A stretch of 25,981 bases of DNA from UBA4644 sp900555855 (GCA_052289195.1 DAWAJD010000027.1:1-25981); one strand, 5' to 3'. Shown: positions 11,301 to 17,664, counted from the first letter of the stretch. The notes: generated by a model not told the origin, from the sequence alone. Program-made: numbers and translations.

Positions 11301-13590
11301 AATGACGGCCACCATTACGCAGCACACCGCGCTGACCTACAACGGCAAGGCGCAAACTGCAGATGTGGACATTTCGGTGACTACTGCAGACAAAACAACA
11401 ATCCCGGCCTTCACCTACGCCGCAACGGAAAACGGCTCCTATGGATCCGACATCCCCACCTTCATCGACGCGGGCGAACACACGGTTTATTTCCGCATGA
11501 CAGATCCCAACGGAAACCATGAGATGTTCTCCGGCAGCTTCACCGTCACCATCGACCCCAAGACCGTGACGGCCCCGACCATTAAGCTGACCGGCAACCG
11601 CACCTATACCGGCGCGGAGATCCGGCCCACCGTCACCGTCAAGGACGGCGACACCGAGATCCCGGCGAGCGAATACACCGTCACATATTCCGGCAATATC
11701 AACGCCGGCACGGCGACGGTTACCATCACGGACAAGGACGGCGGCAATTACACCGTCTCCGGCAGCACCACCTTTGAGATCCAAAAAGCCGCTTCCTCCT
11801 GCACCGCCCCTGCCGCCAACACCCTGACCTACAACGGCAATGACCAGACGCTCATCACCCCGGGCGCTGCCACCGGCGGCGAAATGCGGTACAGCCTGAC
11901 GGAGAACGGCGCGTATTCCGCCGCCATCCCCACCGGCAAAAACGCGGGCGGCTACACCGTATATTATAAGGTCGCCGGCGACGCCAACCACAACGACACC
12001 GTCCCCCAGAGCGTGACCGTGACCATCGGCAAGGCCGCCGTCACCGTCACGGCGGAGAGCAAGTCCTCCCGCGTGGGCAAGGAGCTGCAGCCGCTGACCT
12101 TCACCTATGCACCCGAGCTGTTTGTCGGAGACGCCTTCAACGGCGCGCTGGCAACGACTGCGGACAAGGGCACGGTGAACGACTACCCCATCACCCAGGG
12201 CTCGCTGACGCTGGGCGATAATTACCAGATCACCTTCATCGAGGGTACCTATTCTGTTCTCGCCAAGCTCCCGCAGGCCAGCTTTAGGTTCGCGGTAAGC
12301 GCGGTGGAAAAGACCTACGGCGATGGCGACTTCCCCCTTGCCGCCACCGGCGAAGCGGAGAACAGCACCGTCACCTATTCCAGCAGCGACGAAACCATCG
12401 CCACGGTGGATGCGGCCGGCACGGTGCAGATCCGCAAGGCCGGCACCGTCACCATCACTGCCGTCGCTTCTGAAACGGCGGAGCATCTGGAGGGCCGCGT
12501 GAGCTATACCCTCACGGTGGCCAGAAAATCCGTCACCATCACCGTTCTGGATAAGCTCGCTTACACCGACAGCGCCGCGCCCGATCTGAGCGCACCGGTG
12601 CTGGGCACGGATTACACCGTGGAGGGTCTGCTCGGCGGCGACACGCTGCGCACCGGCCCCACGCTGACCTATGATCCGACTGTCCCCGATATGCGCAAGG
12701 CCGGCACAGCCGCCAAGATCGTGGCCTCCGACGCCGACGCCGGCGAAAATTACCAGTTCACCTATGTGAACGGCACGCTGACTCTCATTAGCCGCGCCAA
12801 TCCTGTGGGACCGGCGGAGCCTTCGGTGAACCCCGGCGAACCGGACAACGGCAGCATCACTGTCAGCCCCAAGAACCCCGCCAAGGGCAGCACCGTGATC
12901 ATCACCGTGGAGCCGGACGAGGGCTACGCGCTGGATGAGATCACCGTTACCGATAAGGACGGCAACTCCCTGAAGCTCACCGATAAGGGCGACGGCAAGT
13001 ATTCGTTTACCATGCCCTCCGGCAAGGTGGATATTGACGCGGCCTTCAAGAAGCTGGCCGAGACCAGCCCGTTTGATGATGTGAGCACAAACGCTTATTA
13101 TTACGAAGCCGTCAAGTGGGCGGCGGAAAATAACATCACCGGCGGCATCGGCAACGGCCTGTTCGGGCCGGAGCTGACCTGCTCCCGCGGACAGATCGTC
13201 ACCTTCCTGTGGCGTGCGGCAGGCTCGCCCGAGCCCACGGCACTGAGCACCTTCACCGATGTGGCGGCGGATGCGTACTACGCCAAGGCGGTTGCCTGGG
13301 CAGTGGAAAACGGCGTCACTACCGGCACCGGCGACAATCGCTTCAGCCCGGATGATCCCTGCACCCGCGGTCAGGCCGTCACCTTCCTGTGGCGTGCCCT
13401 GGGCCAGCTGACCGGTGATACCGCGTCCTTCGCCGATGTCCCCGCCGACAGCTACTTTGCGCAGGCCGTTGCCTGGGCGGCGCAGAGCGGCGTCACCACC
13501 GGCGTCGGCAACAATCTTTTCGCCCCCGGCGGCGACTGCACCAGAGCCCAGATCGTCACCTTCCTCTGGAGAGCCTATCGGCAGAACTGA
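5302..13590 (+). CDS. Giant secreted SLH-anchored surface protein with Cys-rich, beta-helix and MBG/Ig-like repeats
   Basis: Encodes 2762 residues, starting at the ATG after AAAGGAGG (5288-5295). A Sec signal peptide occupies residues 1 to about 26 (KKR, a hydrophobic core, then GALAA). Residues 27-1530 alternate beta-helix-like segments (repeats of the type PAIKVTGG and TLDLNGFTI) with Cys/His clusters: CTVC, CYRC, CRVC and CDKC near 250-340, then CxCG-x(2)-C-x-H modules near 648, 1124 and 1380. About 1530-2497 holds roughly ten Ig-like/MBG-type units marked by YDG, YNG or TYG. A divergent InlB-like repeat spans about 2513-2586, and three SLH domains about 2589-2762 (FxDV, YYxEAVKWA, ITGGIGNGLFGP, TRGQxVTFLWRA). 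SLH domains bind secondary cell-wall polymer non-covalently. No LPXTG motif or catalytic domain is seen. The role is probably adhesion or a scaffold. The N-terminal third looks less GC-rich than its neighbours. Confidence 0.9.
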   Translation: MKKRIFSLLLALAMVLSLMPVGALAATEPAYYDTVKADGTIERGGGQMWADLYTETSSDSVTWGEVSYVIKNDVTINGDLTINARSSFARVLLCDGAKLTINGALKFAQGTRPLYVYGQTVQNTGEVGTLVINHTGSGAAIQSESTNGSTLSIHGGTLEINSASGDLVKNITLEVQNSYLGTSSCTVMKATRTDASGHSEELKHGDWAGLAPAETDLKGSKLVIEYCGHRADDATYTHNEGTDTHAETCTVCGFAQTVECDLYAVSVTDTMHTMGCYRCDNRHAAESHTLDTENTDYVVTADGKGHSNSVCRVCTYSFGGSEAHTYDDTTNGSCDKCGFLPILEGAKGEDGTGNLYKDLETAFEAGETELTLVSHATNEYQGIWRYAFVLNSSDKPVTLKTNGLKLVSLGYDPALTVNGGSLIIEDAAVLEGENGGAGNPATSAIKVTGGKLTFKGTVNATGGAKNSSAAPAIEVTGGTVTFEQDVTATAVENEGLDTAIAPAIKVTGGKVVFNGKVTATGGLKGVSGNVMTCEPAIKATGGELEFNGDLDLNGGLTITGDAKLTKGLTRGTFKVDYTGETVDGNRVSVVGSKNYKNLNSLLAADRAFVSEDETRKYPCVGDNNRSWGGDVTIQEHTHVYNPAENYTCECGVTCDHSAGYENGRCKTCKMSCPHRRLGIGDRDCLDCGQRMYVVRQTKNSSGNTLWFYYTDLPTALAAAEDGDTVKLQDDIDNSNQTACLTGDGKTVTLNLNGHTIKEGWIYVGIDQDGKVINSSRLNITGSGGFDGMIGISAKGTLDLSDWDGGTIKTVSSSQNGSEESTLISGENKGTITSLQFYSWPSNSIKNNKLTGGTYGRIEIGLTDYRSPGILFGTLLAPGYAFQYADGSGSFVNYATKATYDEAGVISDVKVVKCTTHVDADNDKLCDYCNTALDDMAASVTPAGTDAKTYYFSDLTAAFDAAADGATVKLLKNVTLSETLRVYEQVTLDLNGFTIDGSKAPNGTTILSFYYGITLTICDSSTGKTGAITNSSNGWSVNPMGTLNITGGTFGSVYLSNASTVSGGTFYYLACSGRPLGDALAKGYAFAQKDDPSELVNAYGTDIKPVTFLPNVTVVSHTKHSGSPCACGYVCDHGDGMDPANGQCKTCGSLLAVASVTAAGEDPAIAYYTNIEEAFNAAAASSDSTLTLLQNVTLEDGKDINISSPDKDCTFTVDWNGFTLSGNCYGSLLTFSARINVTLKDSSGSSGSSNAGGVRNTYAPGNLTGGTAVCISLFNGYCVTIEGGTYSARVWKRDCYGTLKISGGVFENPQNATVGYAIFSSDRNGADVGKLTDLLVPGYTLTYNAAGTDLLDVYETARTDAGKTVYVVSHTHSFNEYGECACGYPCPHKAIGTGNKCTVCHNPMAASVTKGETTTYYLYLSEAITAAYNGGTLKLLADVSDPVFIGSNLMLDLNGYSISQLETSAKITLKDSGTTNKGVIGTLTINGSDKSIVLGDLMTGGDSLKSNDTWLTPAELLGRTASNVSVVKTDLDSVTASNPGTVTYGETGTGFIELTPKDSLSAEQWFELKDGAWTQITGAGGTSYPPAALDAGSHTIRGAVESGGGWVLSNAVTVTVTPASIAGANITLDHPSFVYDGAEKTPAVSSVTLNLTTLTKDTDYTVDVTGQTNVGTYTLTVTGKGNYTGKVEVNWSITPMVLNYPSIDSPITKQYDGSAAYPLEKSQVTFSTNIGNVKLPDADAFEITNARFTMRQADGSYVDSPDAGSGKSFSFTVTLKSDNYVFKDHPESRTDNCDLATDDASKFTITKAKIYNSSRSAALTVYNGLDKTYLVELPALPTLKSPETYGETTYTVKSVALGNYYTGDALIKKGKLTLPINAVTTDQEGKIGEVTVKVTTTNYEDITLTVNVSASNKIVPTAANVSATAITYGQPLSASKITGTMKDPTTGAAVEGDFAWTDAQYTYKPAAGPYEAEWKFTPSGSNAYMYAATTGKVTVTVNKATMTATITQHTALTYNGKAQTADVDISVTTADKTTIPAFTYAATENGSYGSDIPTFIDAGEHTVYFRMTDPNGNHEMFSGSFTVTIDPKTVTAPTIKLTGNRTYTGAEIRPTVTVKDGDTEIPASEYTVTYSGNINAGTATVTITDKDGGNYTVSGSTTFEIQKAASSCTAPAANTLTYNGNDQTLITPGAATGGEMRYSLTENGAYSAAIPTGKNAGGYTVYYKVAGDANHNDTVPQSVTVTIGKAAVTVTAESKSSRVGKELQPLTFTYAPELFVGDAFNGALATTADKGTVNDYPITQGSLTLGDNYQITFIEGTYSVLAKLPQASFRFAVSAVEKTYGDGDFPLAATGEAENSTVTYSSSDETIATVDAAGTVQIRKAGTVTITAVASETAEHLEGRVSYTLTVARKSVTITVLDKLAYTDSAAPDLSAPVLGTDYTVEGLLGGDTLRTGPTLTYDPTVPDMRKAGTAAKIVASDADAGENYQFTYVNGTLTLISRANPVGPAEPSVNPGEPDNGSITVSPKNPAKGSTVIITVEPDEGYALDEITVTDKDGNSLKLTDKGDGKYSFTMPSGKVDIDAAFKKLAETSPFDDVSTNAYYYEAVKWAAENNITGGIGNGLFGPELTCSRGQIVTFLWRAAGSPEPTALSTFTDVAADAYYAKAVAWAVENGVTTGTGDNRFSPDDPCTRGQAVTFLWRALGQLTGDTASFADVPADSYFAQAVAWAAQSGVTTGVGNNLFAPGGDCTRAQIVTFLWRAYRQN
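6628..6981 (+). repeat. Four tandem beta-helix-like units inside the surface protein
   Basis: Four imperfect units of about 28-33 codons, each beginning with a variant of AIKVTGG followed by a short strand such as KLTFKGTVNATGG. The DNA is also visibly repetitive (variants of GCCATCAAGGTCAC). The pattern suits a right-handed parallel beta-helix or autotransporter-like fold. Confidence 0.6.
7201..9890 (+). repeat. Four Cys-rich plus beta-strand modules of the surface protein
   Basis: Each module opens with a His/Cys cluster. The clusters start near 7207 (CECGVTC), 8038 (THVDADNDKLCDYC), 8641 (CACGYVC) and 9405 (CACGYPC), and three end in CKTC- or CTVC-type pairs followed by Ala-Ser-Val-Thr-like sequence. 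Each cluster is followed by a YYxxLxxAxxAA segment, a TVKLLKNV-type strand and a LDLNGxxI strand. Spacing and conservation suggest module duplication. Confidence 0.6.
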
Positions 13591-13605
13591 CCCTGAAAAA
13601 AGCCC

Positions 13606-13642
13606 AAAAGGCCCCCGCAAAACCAGTTTGCGGGGGCCTTTT
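13606..13642 (+). terminator. Intrinsic terminator after the surface protein
   Basis: A perfect 16-bp stem, AAAAGGCCCCCGCAAA paired with TTTGCGGGGGCCTTTT, around a 5-nt loop (13622-13626), starts 15 bp after the stop codon. The arms end in A and T runs, so it may also stop minus-strand transcription. Confidence 0.85.
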
Positions 13643-13682
13643 CCTGTCCTTTTTCCGGTTTCGTATGCCGGTTTCTTATGCG

Positions 13683-13716
13683 AAAAAAGCGCGCCCCTGC
13701 AGCAGGGACGCGCTTT
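13683..13716 (-). terminator. Intrinsic terminator of the grd operon
   Basis: Read on the minus strand, arms AAAGCGCG (with CCCTG) and CAGGG (with CGCGCTTT) form a 13-bp stem with one mismatch and a 3-nt loop, followed by a run of six T. It lies 19 bp after the stop codon of the last operon gene. Confidence 0.85.
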
Positions 13717-13735
13717 GTTTTGCTTTTGGTCTGCT

Positions 13736-14026
13736 TCAGCCCAAAACGACCTCTACGGCTTCCTCCGGCAGGAAGATGCCCTGCATATCGTATTTGTTGA
13801 AGCCGCCATAGTCCTTCAGGGCCCGGCCCTCCAGAAAATAGCTGCGGATGAAGCGCTTGCCGTCCACGCAGGTCCAGTTTTCCCCGTCCCAAACATGGCC
13901 GTCTTCATCGGCGGTCTTTGCCTTGAGCTTCAGGTCCACCTGGCGGTTGTGGTTGGCCATCAGGTCGATCAGCTCGGCCGTGGAAAGCTCCTTCTCCGCC
14001 TTTTCCACCCGGTCATAAACCTTCAT
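13736..14026 (-). CDS. Unrecognised 96-residue protein, last gene of the grd operon
   Basis: A small soluble protein I do not recognise. The ATG at 14026 follows GAGGAGGG, and only 12 bp separate it from the grdD stop, so it is almost certainly translated from the grd mRNA. The operon terminator follows 19 bp after its stop. The N-terminal third looks helical and highly charged (VEKAEKELSTAELIDLMANH). The C-terminal half carries aromatic residues around WDGENWTCVDG and FIRSYFLEGRALKDYGG, with a single cysteine. There is no signal peptide, membrane segment or CxxC/CxxU motif. Context suggests a role linked to glycine reductase assembly or activity, but nothing in the sequence shows a biochemical function. 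Confidence 0.8.
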   Translation of the reverse strand: MKVYDRVEKAEKELSTAELIDLMANHNRQVDLKLKAKTADEDGHVWDGENWTCVDGKRFIRSYFLEGRALKDYGGFNKYDMQGIFLPEEAVEVVLG

Positions 14027-14038
14027 GGCGCGCCCTCC

Positions 14039-15069
14039 TCAGCCGATATAGCCCGCCGCCTTCAGAAGCTGGCTGGCCTTTTCCAGATTGGCTTCGCTCA
14101 TCATGACCAGCGGGCCGGTGCAGCCCATGCCCGTCTCGGCATAGATCCCGTTTTTCCAGAGCACCTTGGCGGCATCCTCCAGATCCATGACCTCGATGCC
14201 GGGAATGCTGGCGGTGCATGGCTCCGCCGGCGGGCATTTCACTTCTTCCTCCGCCTCGGCGGGCTTGGAAGCAGCCTTGCGGGCGGCCAGGATCTTGCTC
14301 AGGCCGGCCTTTTCCGCCGCGGCAAACTCCCGCTTCGCCACCTCGAAGACCTTGCCCCGCACCAGCTGTGCCGCATATTCCAGCGCATTGGCGATCAGCG
14401 GCGCGCCGGAGGCCCGGGAGATGATCAGGATCAGCTTTTCATAATCCATGCCGATGCCGGGGCCATAGCCATAGCCGGTGGCCTCAAAGCTGCCGCCGGT
14501 GGTATAAGCGCTCATCATTTTGATCATCACATTGCCGGTCAGGCTGTCCATGACCATCACATCGGGCGTGCCCTGAAGCACATCATTGCCGCGCATGACG
14601 GCGCCGCCATCGGCCCGGGCGGAGGTGGCCCAATGCAGGTCATAGCCGCCCTCCCGCAGCTGATTCAGCGCCATTTCCGTCTGCCGCGCGCCGTCCACAT
14701 TCAGGATGCCCACGGTGGGCTCCTTCACGCCGCAGGCCTTGGCGGTGATCACGCCGTAGATGGCGTTTTTGATCATGCCCTCGATGCGGTCGGAGCTGGA
14801 GGTGCCGGTGGTGGTGGCTACAAACATCTCCTTGCCGCGAGCGGGCGTAATGACCCGGCCCACGGTGGAAACGCCGATGGGGAAGGGGAAATGCATGGTG
14901 ACGGCGCCGTCGACCTGGCCCTGTTCCACCATCTCCTCCATCTTCTTGTGGCCNNNNNNNNNNCCATGCCTGTCAGCGCGATCCTCGGGCGGATGCCGAA
15001 GCTGCCGGATTCCAGCCCCTCAGCCATCTGCAGGAAGGTCTTTGCAATGGTTTTTTCCAGATTACTCAT
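14039..15069 (-). CDS. grdD: Glycine reductase complex component C, alpha subunit GrdD (assembly gap)
   Basis: Protein C subunit that releases acetyl phosphate from the acetyl-enzyme formed in glycine reduction. It starts at the ATG at 15069 after GGGAGG, 15 bp downstream of grdC. Before the gap the frame reads GIRPRIALTGM; after it comes HKKMEEMVEQG and the conserved core MHFPFPIGVSTVGRV, FVATTTGTSSS, VGILNVDGARQTE, VMRGNDVLQG, SLTGNVMIKM and GYGYGPGIG. The Cys 27 residues from the C-terminus, in TGMGCTGP (codon 14120-14122), matches the late cysteine shown to be the active-site thiol in Eubacterium acidaminophilum GrdD. Ten N (14954-14963) stand where GrdD homologues, as I recall them, have a few dozen residues after ALT. 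The gene is therefore probably intact but the assembly is short here. The visible length is about 343 codons. Confidence 0.9.
14954..14963. other. Assembly gap (10 N) inside grdD
   Basis: Ten undetermined bases separate the N-terminal strand of GrdD (ending ALTGM) from the HKKMEEM helix. Homologues have considerably more sequence between these elements, so the run is a placeholder that under-represents the missing DNA. Confidence 0.95.
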
Positions 15070-15084
15070 GATGCGGCCTCCCGA

Positions 15085-16635
15085 TCATTCCGCCTGCGCC
15101 ATCAGCATGGCGGCAAAGTCCTTCATGGCCTTGGCGATCATGCTCTTCACTTCTTCCTCGCTGACGCCGGCCTCCGCCTTCTCCGCGCCGGAATTGGTCT
15201 GCAGCACGAAGGAAACGCCATCAAACAGGTTGGTCATGCGGCCCAGGAACAGAGAGCCCTTGCCGATGATCATGGCACGATGCACCTTTCCCGCCAGGAT
15301 ATCCTCCCGGGCAAAGCCCAGATAAGGCACGCCGGAGGGGATATGGCCCTGGGTGGGCGCCCAGCCGGTGAGACCGTGCTTCACAGGGAAGGTGGCCAGA
15401 TCGGCCTTCTGCAGGTCGCCCCGCTTGACGGCCAGCGCGGCGATCATCTTGTAGTTCGCCAGCGGCACATCGCCCGCACCGGCGGGCTTGGTGATGTCGG
15501 GGTTCTGCATCTCGGGGGAGAACTTATCGATATCGGTGACCTTCAGGCCGGCGCGATCCAGCGGATCGGTGACCAGAGATCCGATGACATTCTGCGGCGC
15601 GGAGCCGGTGCCAACGGTGTGGCGGCCCAGGATGCTCAGGTTGAACTCGGGGCTGACGCCGTCGTCCTGGGTGATGACCACGGCAAAACCGCCGATCATG
15701 TCTTCCAGCGCAGGCAGGCCCTTTTTCACATGGTCCTTGCCGTTCATGCCCAGCTTGGCGGTGCAGCCACCGGCGGTGACCATCACGGTCTTATAAGCGC
15801 CTGCCGCAACCAGAGAAGCCGCTTCCACGATGGCGTGGGCGGGACCGGCGCAGAAGCCGCGGGTATCGGAGCCGGTGGCGCCGGTGAGGCCGGCGATCTC
15901 GGCCGCGGCCTTGGCAAAGTTGCCGCCGCCCCGCTGGTTCATGTCGCCGCAGGCCTCCTCAGCGCAGTCGATGACATATTCCACATCGGACTTCTGGATG
16001 CCGGTGTTTTTGACGGCGTGGAGCATGGCCAGCACGGAAGACGCCTTGGACACCATATTCTCCAGCATCACATGGGAGGACAGGTTGATATCGATATCAT
16101 GGGCGCGGTTGACGCAGCCCACCAGCTTGCCGTTGTGATACAGCGGCTCGGCGTGCTCTTCCTTGACGAAATGCTCCACGGCGGAAAGCTCCACGCCCTC
16201 GGTAACGCGGGAAAGGATGCTCTCGTCCAGGATCTCGTTCTGCTCCAGCGCGGGCTTGTGGGCGGCCACAAACTCCCGGTCCAGCTTGACCAGGTCAAAC
16301 ACATCGCAGGCCTGCATCAGCAGCAGGAACTCTTCCTGGGGCATCATCTGGCCGAACTTGCCGTAGCGGGCATTGACCTCGCAGGTCTTGTCGTACCAGG
16401 GCTGGGGGATCTGCGCCAGCTCGTCGGGGGTCTTGTTGCCGATGTAGACCTGGTTGGGCCAATAGGCCAGCGCCTGGTCAAAGGTGCGGATATGAGCGGG
16501 CAGCTCCTTCAGATATTCGCTCTCCGGGTTCACGATGCGCTCCGTGGTCTGGGTGGTGCCGTTCCACAGGACCATATCGGGGGTGTGGGCCAGAATATAG
16601 CTGGCGCCCTTGATTACACTTTTCAATTCGTCCAC
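15085..16635 (-). CDS. grdC: Glycine reductase complex component C, beta subunit GrdC
   Basis: A 516-residue subunit of protein C. With GrdD it receives the carboxymethyl group from selenoprotein A and converts it through an acetyl-enzyme to acetyl phosphate. Family hallmarks are GASYILAHTPDMV, NGTTQTTERI, LKELPAHIRTFDQALAYWPNQ, an ENMVSKASSVLAMLHA helix and VTAGGCTAKLGMNGKDH. The sequence around GFCAGPAHA (Cys about residue 262) resembles a thiolase/KASIII-type nucleophile; that is an inference. The start is the GTG at 16635 behind GAAAGG with only about 3 bp spacing. A TTG three codons on (16626) has better spacing and cannot be excluded. It sits 107 bp downstream of grdA across a hairpin and 15 bp upstream of grdD. 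Confidence 0.95.
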   Translation of the reverse strand: MDELKSVIKGASYILAHTPDMVLWNGTTQTTERIVNPESEYLKELPAHIRTFDQALAYWPNQVYIGNKTPDELAQIPQPWYDKTCEVNARYGKFGQMMPQEEFLLLMQACDVFDLVKLDREFVAAHKPALEQNEILDESILSRVTEGVELSAVEHFVKEEHAEPLYHNGKLVGCVNRAHDIDINLSSHVMLENMVSKASSVLAMLHAVKNTGIQKSDVEYVIDCAEEACGDMNQRGGGNFAKAAAEIAGLTGATGSDTRGFCAGPAHAIVEAASLVAAGAYKTVMVTAGGCTAKLGMNGKDHVKKGLPALEDMIGGFAVVITQDDGVSPEFNLSILGRHTVGTGSAPQNVIGSLVTDPLDRAGLKVTDIDKFSPEMQNPDITKPAGAGDVPLANYKMIAALAVKRGDLQKADLATFPVKHGLTGWAPTQGHIPSGVPYLGFAREDILAGKVHRAMIIGKGSLFLGRMTNLFDGVSFVLQTNSGAEKAEAGVSEEEVKSMIAKAMKDFAAMLMAQAE

Positions 16636-16709
16636 GACCTTTCGTTTATCAGTTGATCAGTTTTGCTCAGACAGCTTGAAGAAGGTTTTTTTCCGGAAGA
16701 ATCAACGGC

Positions 16710-16733
16710 GGGGCGGCGGAAGCCCGCCGCCCC
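16710..16733 (-). other. GC-rich hairpin after grdA
   Basis: A perfect 10-bp stem, GGGGCGGCGG with CCGCCGCCCC, closes a 4-nt loop 9 bp after the grdA stop. On the transcript it is followed by mixed sequence (GCCGTTGATTC), not a clean U run. It therefore looks more like an mRNA-stabilising or processing element, or a weak attenuator, than a full terminator. Confidence 0.6.
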
Positions 16734-16742
16734 GGAGCTTGG

Positions 16743-17222
16743 TCATTTGCCCAAGTACTTGCAGTATTGCTCGCGGATGCTGCTCATTTCGTTGATGATA
16801 TCATCAACATCCAGAACCATCTCCATCATGGAGACCTGCTCGTCGTAGACAGCCTCATCGAACTCAGCCTTTACTTCAGGCTCGCACACATGGTAAACCG
16901 TGAGTCCCAACTGGACTCCTGTCAACGGACCGGCAAAGGTGGGGTCACCGTTGGTGACCGTCTCAGCAGCGAGACCGGAAGCTTCGCCCTCAGACGCGCC
17001 CAGCAGAACAACAACGTTCTCGGGGCCGTACTGTTCGGCAAACTCCTTGACTCTCTTCTGATTTTCCAGATCCATTGCACCAGCGGCAGTTCAGACGAAG
17101 CACTCCGTCGAGGAGAAAACAACTTCGGCTCCGGCAGACTCGGCGCACGCCGCAATGGCGGGACCGGGGATGCCGTCACGGTCGCCGATGATGACGACCT
17201 TCTTGCCCTTTAAGATGCTCAT
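16743..17222 (-). CDS. grdA: Glycine reductase selenoprotein A (GrdA), UGA recoded as Sec44
   Basis: A small redox carrier: the selenol of selenoprotein A takes the carboxymethyl group from protein B, passes it to protein C and is re-reduced by thioredoxin. The ATG at 17222 follows GAAGGAGG and opens MSILKGKKVVIIGDRDGIPG. Reading through the in-frame TGA at 17093-17091 gives CFV-Sec-TAAGAMDLENQ, the hallmark CxxU site with Cys41 and Sec44. The full length is 159 residues, normal for the family. Downstream motifs are VVVLLGASEGEASGL, GPLTGVQLGLTVYH and CEPEVKAEFDEAVYDEQV. The gene terminates at another TGA (16745-16743) after YLGK. Gaps of 86 bp from trxA and 107 bp to grdC, each with a hairpin, set it apart from the tightly packed rest of the operon. 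Confidence 0.97.
17091..17093 (-). other. Selenocysteine UGA codon of grdA (Sec44)
   Basis: An in-frame TGA flanked by conserved GrdA sequence on both sides, in a window that also encodes SelA, SelB and tRNA-Sec. I could not draw a convincing SECIS stem just downstream by eye; the candidate pairings are only about 3 bp. Confidence 0.95.
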
Positions 17223-17246
17223 GTCTTATCCTCCTTCTTCAAGATT

Positions 17247-17272
17247 TATAGCAGGGCTCGCGCCCGACTATA
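17247..17272 (-). other. GNRA-capped hairpin in the trxA-grdA spacer
   Basis: On the transcript, arms TATAGTCGGGC and GCCCTGCTATA pair in 10 of 11 positions (one G-U, one mismatch) around the GNRA tetraloop GCGA. It ends 24 nt before the grdA start and is not followed by a U run, so it is not a terminator. A 5' stabilising or cleavage-boundary role for grdA mRNA is an inference. Confidence 0.55.
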
Positions 17273-17308
17273 TAAAATAATGGGAAGCCTGTGGGAAGCC
17301 GGTACTGC

Positions 17309-17626
17309 TCAGCAGTACTTCTTGATCATGGCTTCCACATTCTCCGGCGTAGCGTCGTCCTTGACGCAGCTGTCGATCATGGCGCCGTTTTCATAGATGG
17401 CGATGACGGGCAGGCCCATGATCTTCTGGCCGATGGCCAGGCGGCGGGCCTTGGTGGTGTTCAGCGCGCAGAACTTGATCTTGTCGCCGTAGGTCTCGGC
17501 AAACGCGTGCACATGGGGCATCAGCGCGGCGCAGGGAACGCAGCCATCACCATAGAAATCCACCAGGATCTTGCCCGGGGCCTGCAGCACTTCCGCTTCA
17601 AAGGTATTCTTGTCCAGTTCCAGCAT
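17309..17626 (-). CDS. trxA: Glycine reductase-associated thioredoxin (GCVPC active site)
   Basis: A 105-residue thioredoxin that passes electrons from TrxB to selenoprotein A. The active site is GCVPC (Cys29, Cys32) after ILVDFYGD, in place of the standard WCGPC. This is the variant known from thioredoxins of glycine-reducing clostridia such as Eubacterium acidaminophilum. The cis-proline loop reads MGLPVIAIYENG. The ATG at 17626 follows AAAAGGAGA, and trxB ends 38 bp upstream. It stops at TGA directly after a C-terminal Cys. The position just upstream of grdA, its direct redox partner, supports the role. Confidence 0.95.
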   Translation of the reverse strand: MLELDKNTFEAEVLQAPGKILVDFYGDGCVPCAALMPHVHAFAETYGDKIKFCALNTTKARRLAIGQKIMGLPVIAIYENGAMIDSCVKDDATPENVEAMIKKYC

Positions 17627-17664
17627 AATACTTATCTCCTTTTATAATTGATATATTCTTGCGC

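Noticed and set aside
6628..13590. CRISPR-like or mobile-element repeats in the repetitive surface gene
   Set aside because: The repeats are in-frame protein modules with variable spacing and no spacer pattern, transposase or terminal inverted repeats.
5152..13620. Very long minus-strand open frames (884, 777 and 973 codons) opposite the surface protein
   Set aside because: They are shadows of the plus-strand gene caused by its codon use. They show no ribosome binding sites or recognisable domains, and the plus frame has a signal peptide and SLH domains.
13415..15325. Plus-strand 636-codon open frame opposite grdD and the surface protein end
   Set aside because: It overlaps the SLH-coding end of the surface gene, a terminator pair and grdD. 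Composition is Gly/His/Ala-rich antisense, with no domain.
16743..16745. UGA at the end of grdA as an additional Sec codon
   Set aside because: GrdA is full length at this point and the following sequence is a non-coding hairpin.
17309..17311. Terminal Cys-UGA of trxA as a possible second selenocysteine site
   Set aside because: The protein is already complete at normal thioredoxin length, and the sequence beyond shows no family homology.
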